A DNA stretch of 64,000 bases from Jiangella mangrovi (GTDB lineage Bacteria > Actinomycetota > Actinomycetes > Jiangellales > Jiangellaceae). Shown one piece after another: positions 19,015-29,880 of this stretch; the stretch's first letter is position 1; each line of letters opens with the position of its first letter. Made by a program: the position numbers and the translations under genes. The notes under the pieces were generated by a model that was given only the letters and a program-made list of their open reading frames with translations, was not told where the DNA came from and did not search any database. The stretch is from NCBI RefSeq assembly GCF_014204975.1, contig NZ_JACHMM010000001.1, positions 4,340,001 to 4,404,000 on the forward strand, read 5' to 3'.

Positions 19015-21165
19015 TCAGTTCGCCCCCGTCTCGTCGCCGGCCGCCGCGCCGCAAGAGTCCGGGCAGGTGCCCACATGCACCACGACGGTCCTGAAGTCGT
19101 CCACGTACGCCCGCGAGTCCGCCGGCACGAGCACCGTCGTGTCGGTCGCCTCGATCACGGCCGGGCCGGCCAGCCAGGTGCCGCCGGTGAGCGAGTCGAG
19201 GTCGGCGACGTCGACCGGCGCCGGTCCCCCGGCCAGGTGCACCACGCGCGATCGGCGCTCGGCCGGTCCGCCCGCCGCGGGTGGTGGCACGATCAGCGGT
19301 TTCGGCACCCGGTGGATGGCGTCCAGCCGGATCGACGAGACCTCGATGTCCTCGCGGGCGCCGTCGGTCCCCTCGCCGTACATCGCCGTGTACTTCGTCC
19401 GGAACGCCCGCTCGAGGCCGTCGACGTCGCGCGACTCCAGCAGCTCGACCGGGTAGGCCACCTCGACGTGCGAGGACTGCCGCAGGAAGCGCATGCCGAG
19501 GAACATCTCGAAGTCGAGGTCGTCGGCGGCGGTGTCGCCCAGGTCCGACAGCGAGCCGCGCACCGTGTGCACCAGTTCCTCGCGCAGCTCGTCGACGCGC
19601 CCGACGACCTGCTGCAGCGACTGCGTGAGCAGCAGCTTGCACGACGCCACCCGCGTGGACACGATGTCGGCCATCGCGATGCCCAGCGCGGAGAACACCG
19701 AGGCCTGCCGGAACACGTACACGCGGTGCACCCCGAGGATCCGGGCGTACTGGGCCGCGTGGGCGCCCCCGGCGCCGCCGAAGGAGTAGATGACGAAGTC
19801 CTCGGGCAGGTAGCCGCTCTGCACCACCTCGCGGCGCAGGATGTCGCCCAGCCGGTTGTCGGTGACCTGCAGGATCCCGGCCGCCGCCTCCTGGATGTCG
19901 CGGCCCATCGGCCGCGCGACGTGCTCCTCCAGCGCCGCGAACGCCCGGTCGCGGTCGAGCGTCTGCCGCCCGCCGAGGAAGTTCTCGGGGTCGATGACGC
20001 CGATGATGACGTTGGTGTCGGTGACGGTGGGCAGCTCGCCGCCGCGCCCGTAGCAGGCCGGCCCGGGGTCCGAGCCCGCGCTGTCAGGGCCCACCCGCAG
20101 GCCGGCGCCGTCGTCGTAGCGGGCGATGGTCCCGCCGCCGGCGCCGATCGACTTGACGTCGGCGAGCGGCAGCGCGAGGCGGTACCGGTCGAACACCGGC
20201 TCGTCGGCGTACCCGAACGAGCCGTTGACCACCAGCCCGACGTCGAAGCTGGTGCCGCCCATGTCGCCGGTGAGCACCTGGGTGTGGCCGAGTCGGCCGG
20301 CGAAGACCTGGCTGGCCCGCATGCCGCCGGCCGGCCCGGACTGCAGCATGTCGATGGGCCGGATGCTCTGCCAGTCGGCGAGACCGCCGTTGCCCTGCAT
20401 GATGAGGAACGCGCCGGTGAACCCGTCGGCGCGGAGCCGGTCGTTGAGCCGGCGCAGATAGGTGTTGACGACGGGTCCGACCGAGCTGTTGGCGACGGCG
20501 GAGTTCGTGCGGGCGTACTCGCCGGCCCGCTGGCTCAGCTCGTGGCCGGTGCTGAGGTAGACGTCGCGGGTGACGCCGGACGAGCGGATCAGCTCGGCGG
20601 CGCGGCGCTCGTGCACCGGGTTCGCCCACGAGTTGAGGAAGCTGATCGCCAGCGCCTGCGCGCCCTCGGCGGTCACGAGGCGCTCCGCCGCTGCCAGCAC
20701 CTGCTCGTCGCGCATCGGGACGACGACCTTGCCCTGCGAGTCGATCCGCTCGTGCACGCCGAGGATGCGCTGCCGCGCGACCAGCGGCTCGGGCTTGGTG
20801 ACGGAGGCGACGTGGCGGATCTGCTCGTCGGAGAGGCCGTCGACGCGCCCGACGGCGCGCATGATGAGCGGGGTGTCCTCGAAGCCCGCCGTCGTCAGCA
20901 GGCCCACCCGCACGCCACGGCCGGTGAGCAGCGCATTCGTCGCCACCGTGCTGCCGTGCTTGACGTAGCGCACCCGGCCCAGGAACTCCTCGACGCTCTG
21001 GCCGTGCGCGGCGGCGAGGTCCGCCACGCCGGTGAGCACGCCCTCCTCCAGCGCGCCGGGCGTGGTGGCGGCCTTGGTCGTGGTCAGCGTGCCGTCGGCG
21101 CCCAGCGCGACGACGTCGGTGAAGGTGCCGCCGATGTCGATCCCGACCGTCAGTCCTGTGTCCAC
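19015..21165 (-). CDS. hyuA: HyuA: hydantoinase A / ATP-dependent carboxylase-type subunit
   Basis: A 716-residue protein of the hydantoinase A family. The GTG at 21165 was chosen because a GGAG lies six bases upstream and the protein then opens GLTVGIDIGGTFTDVVAL, the actin-like ATP phosphate-binding loop. Further family blocks are KHGSTVATNALL, VVNTYLRRLNDRL, LTGDMGGTSFDVGLV (second phosphate loop) and SFGGAGGAHAAQYARILG. It supplies ATP-driven carbonyl or carboxyl phosphate activation for HyuB. The gene overlaps the citryl-CoA-lyase-like gene by 16 bases and is one base from hyuB. Confidence 0.92.
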   Translation of the reverse strand: MDTGLTVGIDIGGTFTDVVALGADGTLTTTKAATTPGALEEGVLTGVADLAAAHGQSVEEFLGRVRYVKHGSTVATNALLTGRGVRVGLLTTAGFEDTPLIMRAVGRVDGLSDEQIRHVASVTKPEPLVARQRILGVHERIDSQGKVVVPMRDEQVLAAAERLVTAEGAQALAISFLNSWANPVHERRAAELIRSSGVTRDVYLSTGHELSQRAGEYARTNSAVANSSVGPVVNTYLRRLNDRLRADGFTGAFLIMQGNGGLADWQSIRPIDMLQSGPAGGMRASQVFAGRLGHTQVLTGDMGGTSFDVGLVVNGSFGYADEPVFDRYRLALPLADVKSIGAGGGTIARYDDGAGLRVGPDSAGSDPGPACYGRGGELPTVTDTNVIIGVIDPENFLGGRQTLDRDRAFAALEEHVARPMGRDIQEAAAGILQVTDNRLGDILRREVVQSGYLPEDFVIYSFGGAGGAHAAQYARILGVHRVYVFRQASVFSALGIAMADIVSTRVASCKLLLTQSLQQVVGRVDELREELVHTVRGSLSDLGDTAADDLDFEMFLGMRFLRQSSHVEVAYPVELLESRDVDGLERAFRTKYTAMYGEGTDGAREDIEVSSIRLDAIHRVPKPLIVPPPAAGGPAERRSRVVHLAGGPAPVDVADLDSLTGGTWLAGPAVIEATDTTVLVPADSRAYVDDFRTVVVHVGTCPDSCGAAAGDETGAN

Positions 21166-21989
21166 GTCGTCTCCTTCGTCGGTCCGGCCGGCGAGCCCTC
21201 CTGCGCCGGCGAGCCCACCCGGGCCGGCGGCTCGTACGTCGCCACGTCCTTCAGCAGCCGCTTCAGCCGCGGGCCGAGCGGGTTCTCCAGTTCCTCGCGG
21301 ATGTGCGCCAGCGACCCGAGGCAGCGGCCGATCAGCGCGAAGCTCTTCGTGATCTGCCACGGCAGGCCGAGGTCGAGCGAGATCGCCGCGATCGCCCCCG
21401 TCACGTTGACCGGCCGGTCCTTCCCGGTCCTGCGCTGCAGCTCGTCGCGCACCTCCCGCAGCAGCGCGCACTGGTGGCCGGCGACGCCCTCCTCCTCGGC
21501 GATCTCGAACAGCCGCCGTGCCCGCGGATCGCCCTCGGTGTGGGTGCTGTGGCCGACGCCGTAGACGTAGCGGCACCCGCCCAGCGCGTCGGCCACCAGC
21601 CAGCGGGCCTGCTCGGCGACGGTGTCACCGTGGTCCAGGGCGGCGACGAGGTCGTGGGCGCACAGCTCCGACGAGCCCAGGTGCTTGCTGCCGGCGCCGA
21701 GCAGCGACGCCGCCACCGCGCCCTGCAGCGACTCGGGGCTGTTCTTGTAGGTGAGCCGCGCGACGGCGACGGGCGCCACCATGCCGTGCTCGATGAGGAC
21801 CACCAGCAGCGCGTCGAGCAGCCGCCGCTGCGACGCCGTCGGCCACGACCCGGTCAGCAGCAGGCCCACCATGTCGGTGAACGACACCGAGCCGAGCAGC
21901 TCCTCGGTGAGGTCGTAGCCGTGCACCTGGACGCGGTCGCCGAAGGCGTACCCGAGCCTCGTGACGCCGTCCGGTTCTCCGTTCGTCAC
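21150..21989 (-). CDS. Citrate synthase/citryl-CoA lyase family protein
   Basis: At 279 residues it is the size of the citryl-CoA-lyase-like branch rather than full citrate synthase (about 430). The two His loops are present: GAGSKHLGSSE and YGVGHSTHTEGDPRARRLFE. The position that carries the catalytic Asp in citrate synthase (N-V-D) reads NVTGAIAAISLDLG here, so Asp is replaced by Thr. The protein probably binds a CoA ester and cleaves or forms a C-C bond with changed chemistry. It sits between the importer genes and hyuA, and overlaps hyuA by 16 bases. Members of this branch often lie next to CoA transferases (recalled, not checked). Confidence 0.85.
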   Translation of the reverse strand: MTNGEPDGVTRLGYAFGDRVQVHGYDLTEELLGSVSFTDMVGLLLTGSWPTASQRRLLDALLVVLIEHGMVAPVAVARLTYKNSPESLQGAVAASLLGAGSKHLGSSELCAHDLVAALDHGDTVAEQARWLVADALGGCRYVYGVGHSTHTEGDPRARRLFEIAEEEGVAGHQCALLREVRDELQRRTGKDRPVNVTGAIAAISLDLGLPWQITKSFALIGRCLGSLAHIREELENPLGPRLKRLLKDVATYEPPARVGSPAQEGSPAGPTKETTWTQD

Positions 21990-22002
21990 CCGGACCTCCC
22001 GG

Positions 22003-22863
22003 TCAGGACTGTTTGCGGTCGGTGGACGGCAGCCAGGCCGTGGCGCGGGCGTCGATCGCCTGGATGAGCCGGGCGATGACCAGCGCGACGACGATGATGA
22101 CCAGCAGCACCGCGAGCACCGTGGCGGCGTCGAAGCCGCGGCCGGCCGACATCAGCAGCGCGCCGAGCCCGACCGCCGCGATGAACATCTCGCCGTTGAT
22201 CATCCCCTTGACGCCGCGGCCCGCGCCGAGCCGCAGCCCGGCGAAGATCAGCGGCAGCGAGGCCGGCAGCAGCACCTTGAAGAAGGTCTGCACCCGGTTG
22301 GCGTTGAACGAGCGGGCCATCTCCTTCAGCGACGCGTCCACGCTGCGCACCGCGCCCTCGGCACTGACGATGATGATGAACAGCGAGTACATGACGATGA
22401 CCGCGACGATGGACCACCGCGACAACCCGAAGATGGCGAAGAAGATCGGCGCGAAGATCAGCGACGGCGCCGTCAGGAACGCGTTGACGTAGATGTCCAG
22501 CGCCGCGCGCAGCCGGTACGACAACCCCATCAGCATGCCGACCGGCACGCCGACCACGATGCAGAACGCGAACGCCAGGGCGAAGTTGCCGAGGCTGCCG
22601 AGCAGGTTGGTGAGGATGTCGCCGCTGAGGATCAGCTCCCACAGCCGCACCAGCACGTCGCTCAGCGGCGGGAAGAACGCCGCGTCGGCGCTGCGGCCGA
22701 TCAGCTCCCAGAGGGCCGCGCCGATGGCCAGCGACAGGACCTCCTTCCACGGCAGCTCCACCCGGCGGCGACGGCGGGGCGCGGTGGCGGCGCCGGTTCC
22801 GGCGCCGGTTCCGGTGCCGGACGGCCGCCGGGCCGCCGCCGTCGCCGAGGCCTCGGTGCTCAC
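22003..22863 (-). CDS. ABC transporter permease (SsuC/TauC type), second
   Basis: A 286-residue inner-membrane permease with GTG 22863 in a GTGA overlap with the ATPase stop. After an Arg- and Gly/Thr-rich N-terminal tail it has six helices, including LSLAIGAALWELIG and LGSLGNFALAFAFCIVVGVP. The EAA loop is KEMARSFNANRVQTFFKVLLP, which contacts the ATPase. It belongs to the nitrate/sulfonate/taurine importer family, and shares this operon with a second, different permease, so the importer probably uses a heterodimeric channel. Confidence 0.9.
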   Translation of the reverse strand: MSTEASATAAARRPSGTGTGAGTGAATAPRRRRRVELPWKEVLSLAIGAALWELIGRSADAAFFPPLSDVLVRLWELILSGDILTNLLGSLGNFALAFAFCIVVGVPVGMLMGLSYRLRAALDIYVNAFLTAPSLIFAPIFFAIFGLSRWSIVAVIVMYSLFIIIVSAEGAVRSVDASLKEMARSFNANRVQTFFKVLLPASLPLIFAGLRLGAGRGVKGMINGEMFIAAVGLGALLMSAGRGFDAATVLAVLLVIIVVALVIARLIQAIDARATAWLPSTDRKQS

Positions 22864-23651
22864 GACGTCACCGGGGCCGGGGCGCCGACGTCCACCGTCG
22901 ACATGGCCCGGATCTGCCGCCACAGCTCGCTGGTGATCCGGCCGAACTCCGGATCCTCCTCGACGTCGTGCCGCGGCCGGGCGAGCGGGACGTCGTAGAT
23001 CTTGTGCAGCCGCCCCGGGCTGGGCTCGAGCAGCACCACGCGGTCGCCGAGGAAGACGGCCTCCTCCATGCTGTGCGTGATGAAGATGACCGTCGTCTTG
23101 TGCGCCTCCCACATGCCGAGCAGCTCCTCCTGCATGTAGCGGCGGGTCTGCTCGTCCAGCGCGCTGAACGGCTCGTCCATGAGCAGCACCTTCGGGCGCA
23201 TGACCATCGCCCGGGCGAGGCCCACGCGCTGCTGCATGCCGCCGGAGAGCTCGCGCGGGAGGCTCTTCTCGAACCGCGCCAGCCCGACGGTCCGGATCAT
23301 GGCCCGGGCCTGCTCGTACCGCTCGGCCCTGGGCACCTTGCGCAGCATGAGCCCGAATGCGACGTTGTCGAGCACGCTGGCCCACGGCAGCAGCGCGAAG
23401 CTCTGGAAGACCATCGCGCGGTCGTCGCCCGGCCCGTCCACCGGGACGCCGTCGATGGTGATCTCGCCGGTGTTCCAGGGCACCAGCCCGGCGAGGATCT
23501 TGAGCAGCGTGGTCTTGCCGCAGCCCGACGGGCCGAGAACGGTGAGGAACTCGTTCTCCGCCACGGACAGCGAGAGGTCGTCGATCGCGAGCACCGGCTC
23601 GGCGTCGCCCCGGGCGGGATAGATCTTCGTCAGGTTGGTGATGGAGATCAT
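22860..23651 (-). CDS. ABC transporter ATP-binding protein (SsuB/TauB type)
   Basis: A 263-residue ATPase driving the importer. Walker A GPSGCGKT is at residues 40-47, the Q-loop in MVFQSFALLPWASV, the signature LSGGMQQRVGLARA about 140, Walker B KVLLMDEPFSALD about 160, and the switch His in FITHSMEEAVFLGDRV. The start ATG 23651 overlaps the upstream permease stop (ATGA), with AGGAAAAG upstream as a ribosome site. The ending GAPAPVTS is a small tail. Family substrates include sulfonates, taurine, nitrate, thiamine precursors and aromatic acids. Confidence 0.94.
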   Translation of the reverse strand: MISITNLTKIYPARGDAEPVLAIDDLSLSVAENEFLTVLGPSGCGKTTLLKILAGLVPWNTGEITIDGVPVDGPGDDRAMVFQSFALLPWASVLDNVAFGLMLRKVPRAERYEQARAMIRTVGLARFEKSLPRELSGGMQQRVGLARAMVMRPKVLLMDEPFSALDEQTRRYMQEELLGMWEAHKTTVIFITHSMEEAVFLGDRVVLLEPSPGRLHKIYDVPLARPRHDVEEDPEFGRITSELWRQIRAMSTVDVGAPAPVTS

Positions 23652-24499
23652 TCTTTTCCTGCCCTTTCGTTTCCGGTGACCGCCCAGGGCGCGAGCCGGC
23701 GTTCGGCATAGCGGGCGAGCTCGACGAGAAGCAGTGACTCGATCACGACGATGATCACGGCGGCGTACAACTTCTCCGAGGCGAAGAAGCCGCGGAACTC
23801 GAGCACCATCCCGCCGATTCCGACCGAGACGAGAAGGAGTTCCGCGAGGATCATTCCGGTGACCGCACGCCCGGTCCCGATGCGAATTCCGGTCATGATC
23901 GCCGGTAGCGCCGACGGAATGAAGATCCGCCGCCAGATCTGCAGTTCCGACGCCCGCAGAGAACGCGACATCTCCACGAGCGAGATGTCGACCTGGCGAA
24001 TTCCGGTGCGCGCGTGCACCACGATCATCGGCAGCGCGAAGATGTAGACGAAGATGACCCGGGACGTCAGTCCGATGCCCACCGACATCAGCAGCAACGG
24101 CGTCAAAGCCGCCATCGGCGTGACGAGCAGGATGTTCATGTACGGGTCGACGAACTTCTCCGCCGACCGCGCCCGGCCCATGTACAGCCCGAGCGGGATC
24201 CCCGTGACGATCGCCAGCGGGAAGCCGATGAGCAGCGCCTGGTTGCTCACCCACAGCGCCGACCACAGCTCCGGGTCGACCAGCAGCTCGCCGAGGCTCT
24301 GGATCGTCCCGAACGCCGTGGGGAACATCAGCCCGCCGTTGATCATGGCGAACACCTGCCACCCGGCGACGAACACGAACAGCGTCACGCTGCGCAGGAA
24401 CCAGGGCCGGTCCCAGAGCGCTCGCCGTTCCCGCCGGCCTGCCGGGCCGGCTCCGGGCGTCTCCGGGGCCGGTCGGCCGGTCATCGTCCTCTGATCCAT
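23648..24499 (-). CDS. ABC transporter permease (SsuC/TauC type), first
   Basis: A 283-residue permease. ATG 24499 was preferred to a GTG four codons upstream because GGTGGAG stands six bases before it. Membrane helices begin with FLRSVTLFVFVAGWQVFAMI; the conserved PMAALTPLLLMSVGIG and the EAA loop VEMSRSLRASELQIWRRIFI are intact. It overlaps the ATPase gene by ATGA. Its sequence is only distantly related to the other permease in this operon, so it is not a recent duplicate. Confidence 0.9.
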   Translation of the reverse strand: MDQRTMTGRPAPETPGAGPAGRRERRALWDRPWFLRSVTLFVFVAGWQVFAMINGGLMFPTAFGTIQSLGELLVDPELWSALWVSNQALLIGFPLAIVTGIPLGLYMGRARSAEKFVDPYMNILLVTPMAALTPLLLMSVGIGLTSRVIFVYIFALPMIVVHARTGIRQVDISLVEMSRSLRASELQIWRRIFIPSALPAIMTGIRIGTGRAVTGMILAELLLVSVGIGGMVLEFRGFFASEKLYAAVIIVVIESLLLVELARYAERRLAPWAVTGNERAGKE

Positions 24500-24530
24500 G
24501 GGCCGCTCCACCTCGTGGTCCGACGGGGCC

Positions 24531-24574
24531 GGGTCAGTGCGGGGTCAGTGCCGGGTCGGTGCCGGGTCACACCC
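24531..24574. repeat. Four tandem 11-base repeats at the lipoprotein stop
   Basis: On the plus strand GGGTCAGTGCG (24531), GGGTCAGTGCC (24542), GGGTCGGTGCC (24553) and a partial GGGTCACACC (24564) follow one another. The last copy contains the stop codon of the binding-protein gene and the others fill the 67-base gap to the permease, the only sizeable gap inside the operon. Confidence 0.8.
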
Positions 24575-25625
24575 TGCCGATCTCCTCGAGCACCGCCTCG
24601 AGGTAGCTCGGGTCGACGATCTGCTCGACGGTGAGGCCGTCGCCGGTGATCCCGCCCTCGGCGAAGGTGTCGATGGTGAACTGCACCTCGTCCGGCGACA
24701 GCTCCGCGTTGACGCTGAACATCCCGAGCCCGGCGTACTCCTCGGACACGATCTCGAGGACGGAGGTGTCGAAGTCCTCGACGTACTTCGGGATGAGCTC
24801 GGCCAGGTACGCAGGGTCCTCGGCGATCTTGCGGTTCTCCTCGACGATGGCCTTGAGCAGGTCGTGCACGATCTGCGGGTTCTCGCTCATGAACTGCTCG
24901 TTGCCGTAGTACGTGGTGGTCTTCAGCTCCGGGATGTCCTCGGAGAAGCTGGTCAGCCGGTTGAAGCCGTCGCGCGTCTCCTCGAGCTGGATCGCGTCGG
25001 CCAGCTCGAGCGGGCTCGCGTCGATCTGCCCGCCCACCAGCGCCTGCAGGCGGTTCGGCGACCCGGCGATCACGACCTCCTCGGCCTTCGTGCCCGGGCA
25101 GTCCGTGTCCATCCACAGGTGCACCATGGCCGTGCTGATGGCGCCCTCGCTGTGGATGGCGAGCCGGCGCCCGTCGAGGCCCGCGCAGTCGGCGATGTCG
25201 TCGACGCCGTAGACGGTCCACTCGTTGGCGACGCGGTCGGCGATCCACTTCAGCGGCGCGCCCTGCTCGATGGCGAGCATCGTCGACTGCGACGTCCCGC
25301 TGGAGAACTCGAAGTCACCGGAGGCAGTGCCCTCGACGGTGAGCTCGGACTCGGCGATCCACGGCGTCTCGATCTCGTAGCCCTGCTCGCGCAGCACGTC
25401 GATGGCCGAGAGCAGCGGGACCATGGAGACGCCGGGGACGCCGGGCATCGCGACGGTGAACGGCGGCGCGTCCTCGGGCGAGGCCGTGCCGGCGTCGCCC
25501 GCGTTGCCGCCGTCGCCGGCGTCGGTCGTCTCGTCACCTCCGTCGTCGCCGCCGCAGGCGGTGAGTCCGAGGCCGAGCGCGATGACGAGTCCCAAGACTG
25601 AGGTGGAACCTCGGGTAATGCTCAT
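24567..25625 (-). CDS. ABC transporter substrate-binding lipoprotein (NMT1/SsuA-like)
   Basis: A 352-residue exported lipoprotein with signal LGLVIALGLGLTAC, lipidated at Cys24, then a Gly/Asp/Thr-rich flexible linker. The mature part starts FTVAMPGVPGVSMVPLLSAI and continues with GDFEFSSGTSQSTMLAIEQG and GRRLAIHSEG, the layout of NMT1-type type II binding proteins. TWO late segments, LKTTTYYGNEQFM and LKAIVEENRKIAEDPAYLAE, also match. It is the first gene of the operon; a GGAG lies nine bases before ATG. The ligand is unknown, but the downstream HyuAB/CoA-transferase genes suggest a small ketone, amide or carboxylate. Confidence 0.9.
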   Translation of the reverse strand: MSITRGSTSVLGLVIALGLGLTACGGDDGGDETTDAGDGGNAGDAGTASPEDAPPFTVAMPGVPGVSMVPLLSAIDVLREQGYEIETPWIAESELTVEGTASGDFEFSSGTSQSTMLAIEQGAPLKWIADRVANEWTVYGVDDIADCAGLDGRRLAIHSEGAISTAMVHLWMDTDCPGTKAEEVVIAGSPNRLQALVGGQIDASPLELADAIQLEETRDGFNRLTSFSEDIPELKTTTYYGNEQFMSENPQIVHDLLKAIVEENRKIAEDPAYLAELIPKYVEDFDTSVLEIVSEEYAGLGMFSVNAELSPDEVQFTIDTFAEGGITGDGLTVEQIVDPSYLEAVLEEIGRV

Positions 25626-25944
25626 CGGCGTTTCTCCAGTCAGCGCGAAAGCAAAAGGGGAATATGACCCGTCGCCGCGGCGATGGGCCGTGGACGTGCG
25701 CGAAACCCGGTGTGCAGTGCGTCGAGCGGAAATTCGGTCGTCGAATCCGGTGAACCGAAAGAAAGCGAGATCGTGGCAGGGCAGGCGGAGCTGACGAGCA
25801 CGAGGCGAAACCCATCGGGCAGACCACTTGACGGGCGGAGCTCATGCTTTCGAGAGCTCATCCCCTCCGAAGAGGACGGCTCTCCACTCGGTCCGCGAGG
25901 AACGATCCTCGGCGTGGATGTTGCCTACTTGATAAGGTATCCAG

Positions 25945-25973
25945 ACCGTACAGGGACGCCTGAGGCCGGTCAA
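25945..25973 (-). promoter_or_regulatory. Promoter of the importer/HyuAB operon
   Basis: Read on the minus strand: -35 TTGACC (25968-25973), a 17-base spacer and -10 TACGGT (25945-25950). Transcription would start near 25938, giving a leader of about 310 bases before the lipoprotein ATG. Just inside the start is TACCTTATCAAGTA (25927-25940), an AT-rich half-palindrome in otherwise GC-rich DNA that could be an operator. The 413-base gap 25626-26038 otherwise holds no gene that I can support. Confidence 0.55.
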
Positions 25974-26038
25974 GGGCGGCAGGAAAAATCGTGGAAAAGA
26001 TCCAGAACGGGCGGATCGGATGACCCGCGCCGTGACGG

Positions 26039-26725
26039 TCAGACGAGCTCCTGCGGCTTCTCGCCGGGTGAGCCCTCCTGGTCCGACGGCTCCGTGGCGG
26101 CGCCCTGCTCGGCGGCGCGGCGCTTGTTGCGGGCGCCGATGCGGTGGCGGATCAGCTCGACGAGACCGGTGATGGCCAGCGCGATGCCGAGGCCAACGCC
26201 CAGGCCGAGCAGCGGGTTGTCCTCGAACGCGTGCCCGCCGACGTAGCCGATGAGGCCCGAGTAGGTGCCCCACGACAGCGCCGCGATGGCATCGAAGAAG
26301 GAGAACTTGCGCAGCGGGTACTCGACCGTGCCGGCGGTGAGCGTGACCGCCGTCCGCCCGCCGGGAATGTAGCGCGCCACGACGATGATGACGCCGCCGC
26401 GTTCCTCGAGCATGCGCCCGGCCCAGGCGAACATCGCCCCGGACTTCTTGCCGCCCTCGATGCGATGCCTGACCCGCGTGCCCGCGGTGCGGCCGATGAA
26501 GTACGAGATGTGGTCGCCGACGAACGCGCCGGCCGACGCTGCCAGGATGACGAACAGCAGGTTGGGCACGCCGTCGGCGGCGGCGAACACGCCGGCGGTG
26601 ATGACCAGGGACTCGCTCGGCACCGCCGGGAAGAACCCGTCGATGGCGGAGATGGCGAAGAGCACCACGTAGACCCAGGGCGACCCCATGACGTCGCGGG
26701 CAGCCTCGATGATCGCGTCGTTCAT
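26039..26725 (-). CDS. DedA family membrane protein
   Basis: A 228-residue DedA protein. It shows the family order: IDGFFPAVPSESLVITAG near the N-terminus, GDHISYFIGRTAGTRV, then VARYIPGGRTAVTLTAGTVEY with the conserved Arg and Gly-Gly, and a C-terminal helix followed by a charged tail. DedA proteins are linked to membrane lipid scrambling and proton-motive-force homeostasis. It is a single gene after the gcvP terminator and shares no close similarity with the DedA protein at 14940 beyond the fold. Confidence 0.9.
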   Translation of the reverse strand: MNDAIIEAARDVMGSPWVYVVLFAISAIDGFFPAVPSESLVITAGVFAAADGVPNLLFVILAASAGAFVGDHISYFIGRTAGTRVRHRIEGGKKSGAMFAWAGRMLEERGGVIIVVARYIPGGRTAVTLTAGTVEYPLRKFSFFDAIAALSWGTYSGLIGYVGGHAFEDNPLLGLGVGLGIALAITGLVELIRHRIGARNKRRAAEQGAATEPSDQEGSPGEKPQELV

Positions 26726-26810
26726 GGTCCCCCGTGTTCGCCGTTCGCCGAGTGGTCACCTCCGACCCTACGCGGCCGATGAGGCCCGTACATGCGACCT
26801 CAGGCGGAGT

Positions 26811-26838
26811 CGCACCCCCGACTTTCGTCGGGGGTGCG
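26811..26838 (-). terminator. Hairpin after gcvP
   Basis: CGCACCCCCGAC (26811-26822) and GTCGGGGGTGCG (26827-26838) form a perfect 12-base stem with a four-base loop, eight bases after the gcvP stop on the minus strand. There is no clear T-run, which is common for actinobacterial terminators. Confidence 0.75.
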
Positions 26839-26846
26839 GGTCAGGG

Positions 26847-29717
<2,871 letters not shown>

Positions 29718-29775
29718 CGGCGGAGCTCCTCGGACACGTGTGGACGAGTTCGCTCCCCCTCTGTCGCCGCCGATG

Positions 29776-29880
29776 ACGGCTTCAGAGTGGCCTCGCCCGA
29801 CCGGTCCTTGCTGCCTGAGAGGTTGGCGGGGATGTTGCCCCTTCGGCGCCTCGCGCGTGGCGAGAACTCTCCCGGCCCGG
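29776..29880 (-). ncRNA. Glycine riboswitch (single aptamer visible) in the gcvP leader
   Basis: On the minus strand the conserved pieces of the glycine aptamer appear in order: GGGAGAG (29867-29873 complement), a variable arm, GCCGAAGGGGCAAC, CCTCTCAGGCAGCAAGGACC and the closing CACTCTGAAG near 29780. This matches the glycine riboswitch consensus including the UCUCAGGC and GGAC cores. Only one aptamer is seen before gcvP, rather than the tandem pair. It would sense glycine and turn on cleavage. Confidence 0.88.

Noticed and set aside
18877-21564. 895-codon open frame on the plus strand opposite hyuA
   Set aside because: Arg/Ala/Asp-rich antisense shadow created by high GC; the minus-strand frame carries clear HyuA motifs.
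24531-24574. Short tandem repeats as a CRISPR array
   Set aside because: Units of 11 bases without spacers and no cas genes in the window.
29718-29775. Second glycine aptamer directly before gcvP
   Set aside because: A GACAGAGGGGGAG word resembles part of an aptamer, but the GCCGAAGG and UCUCAGG cores are missing.
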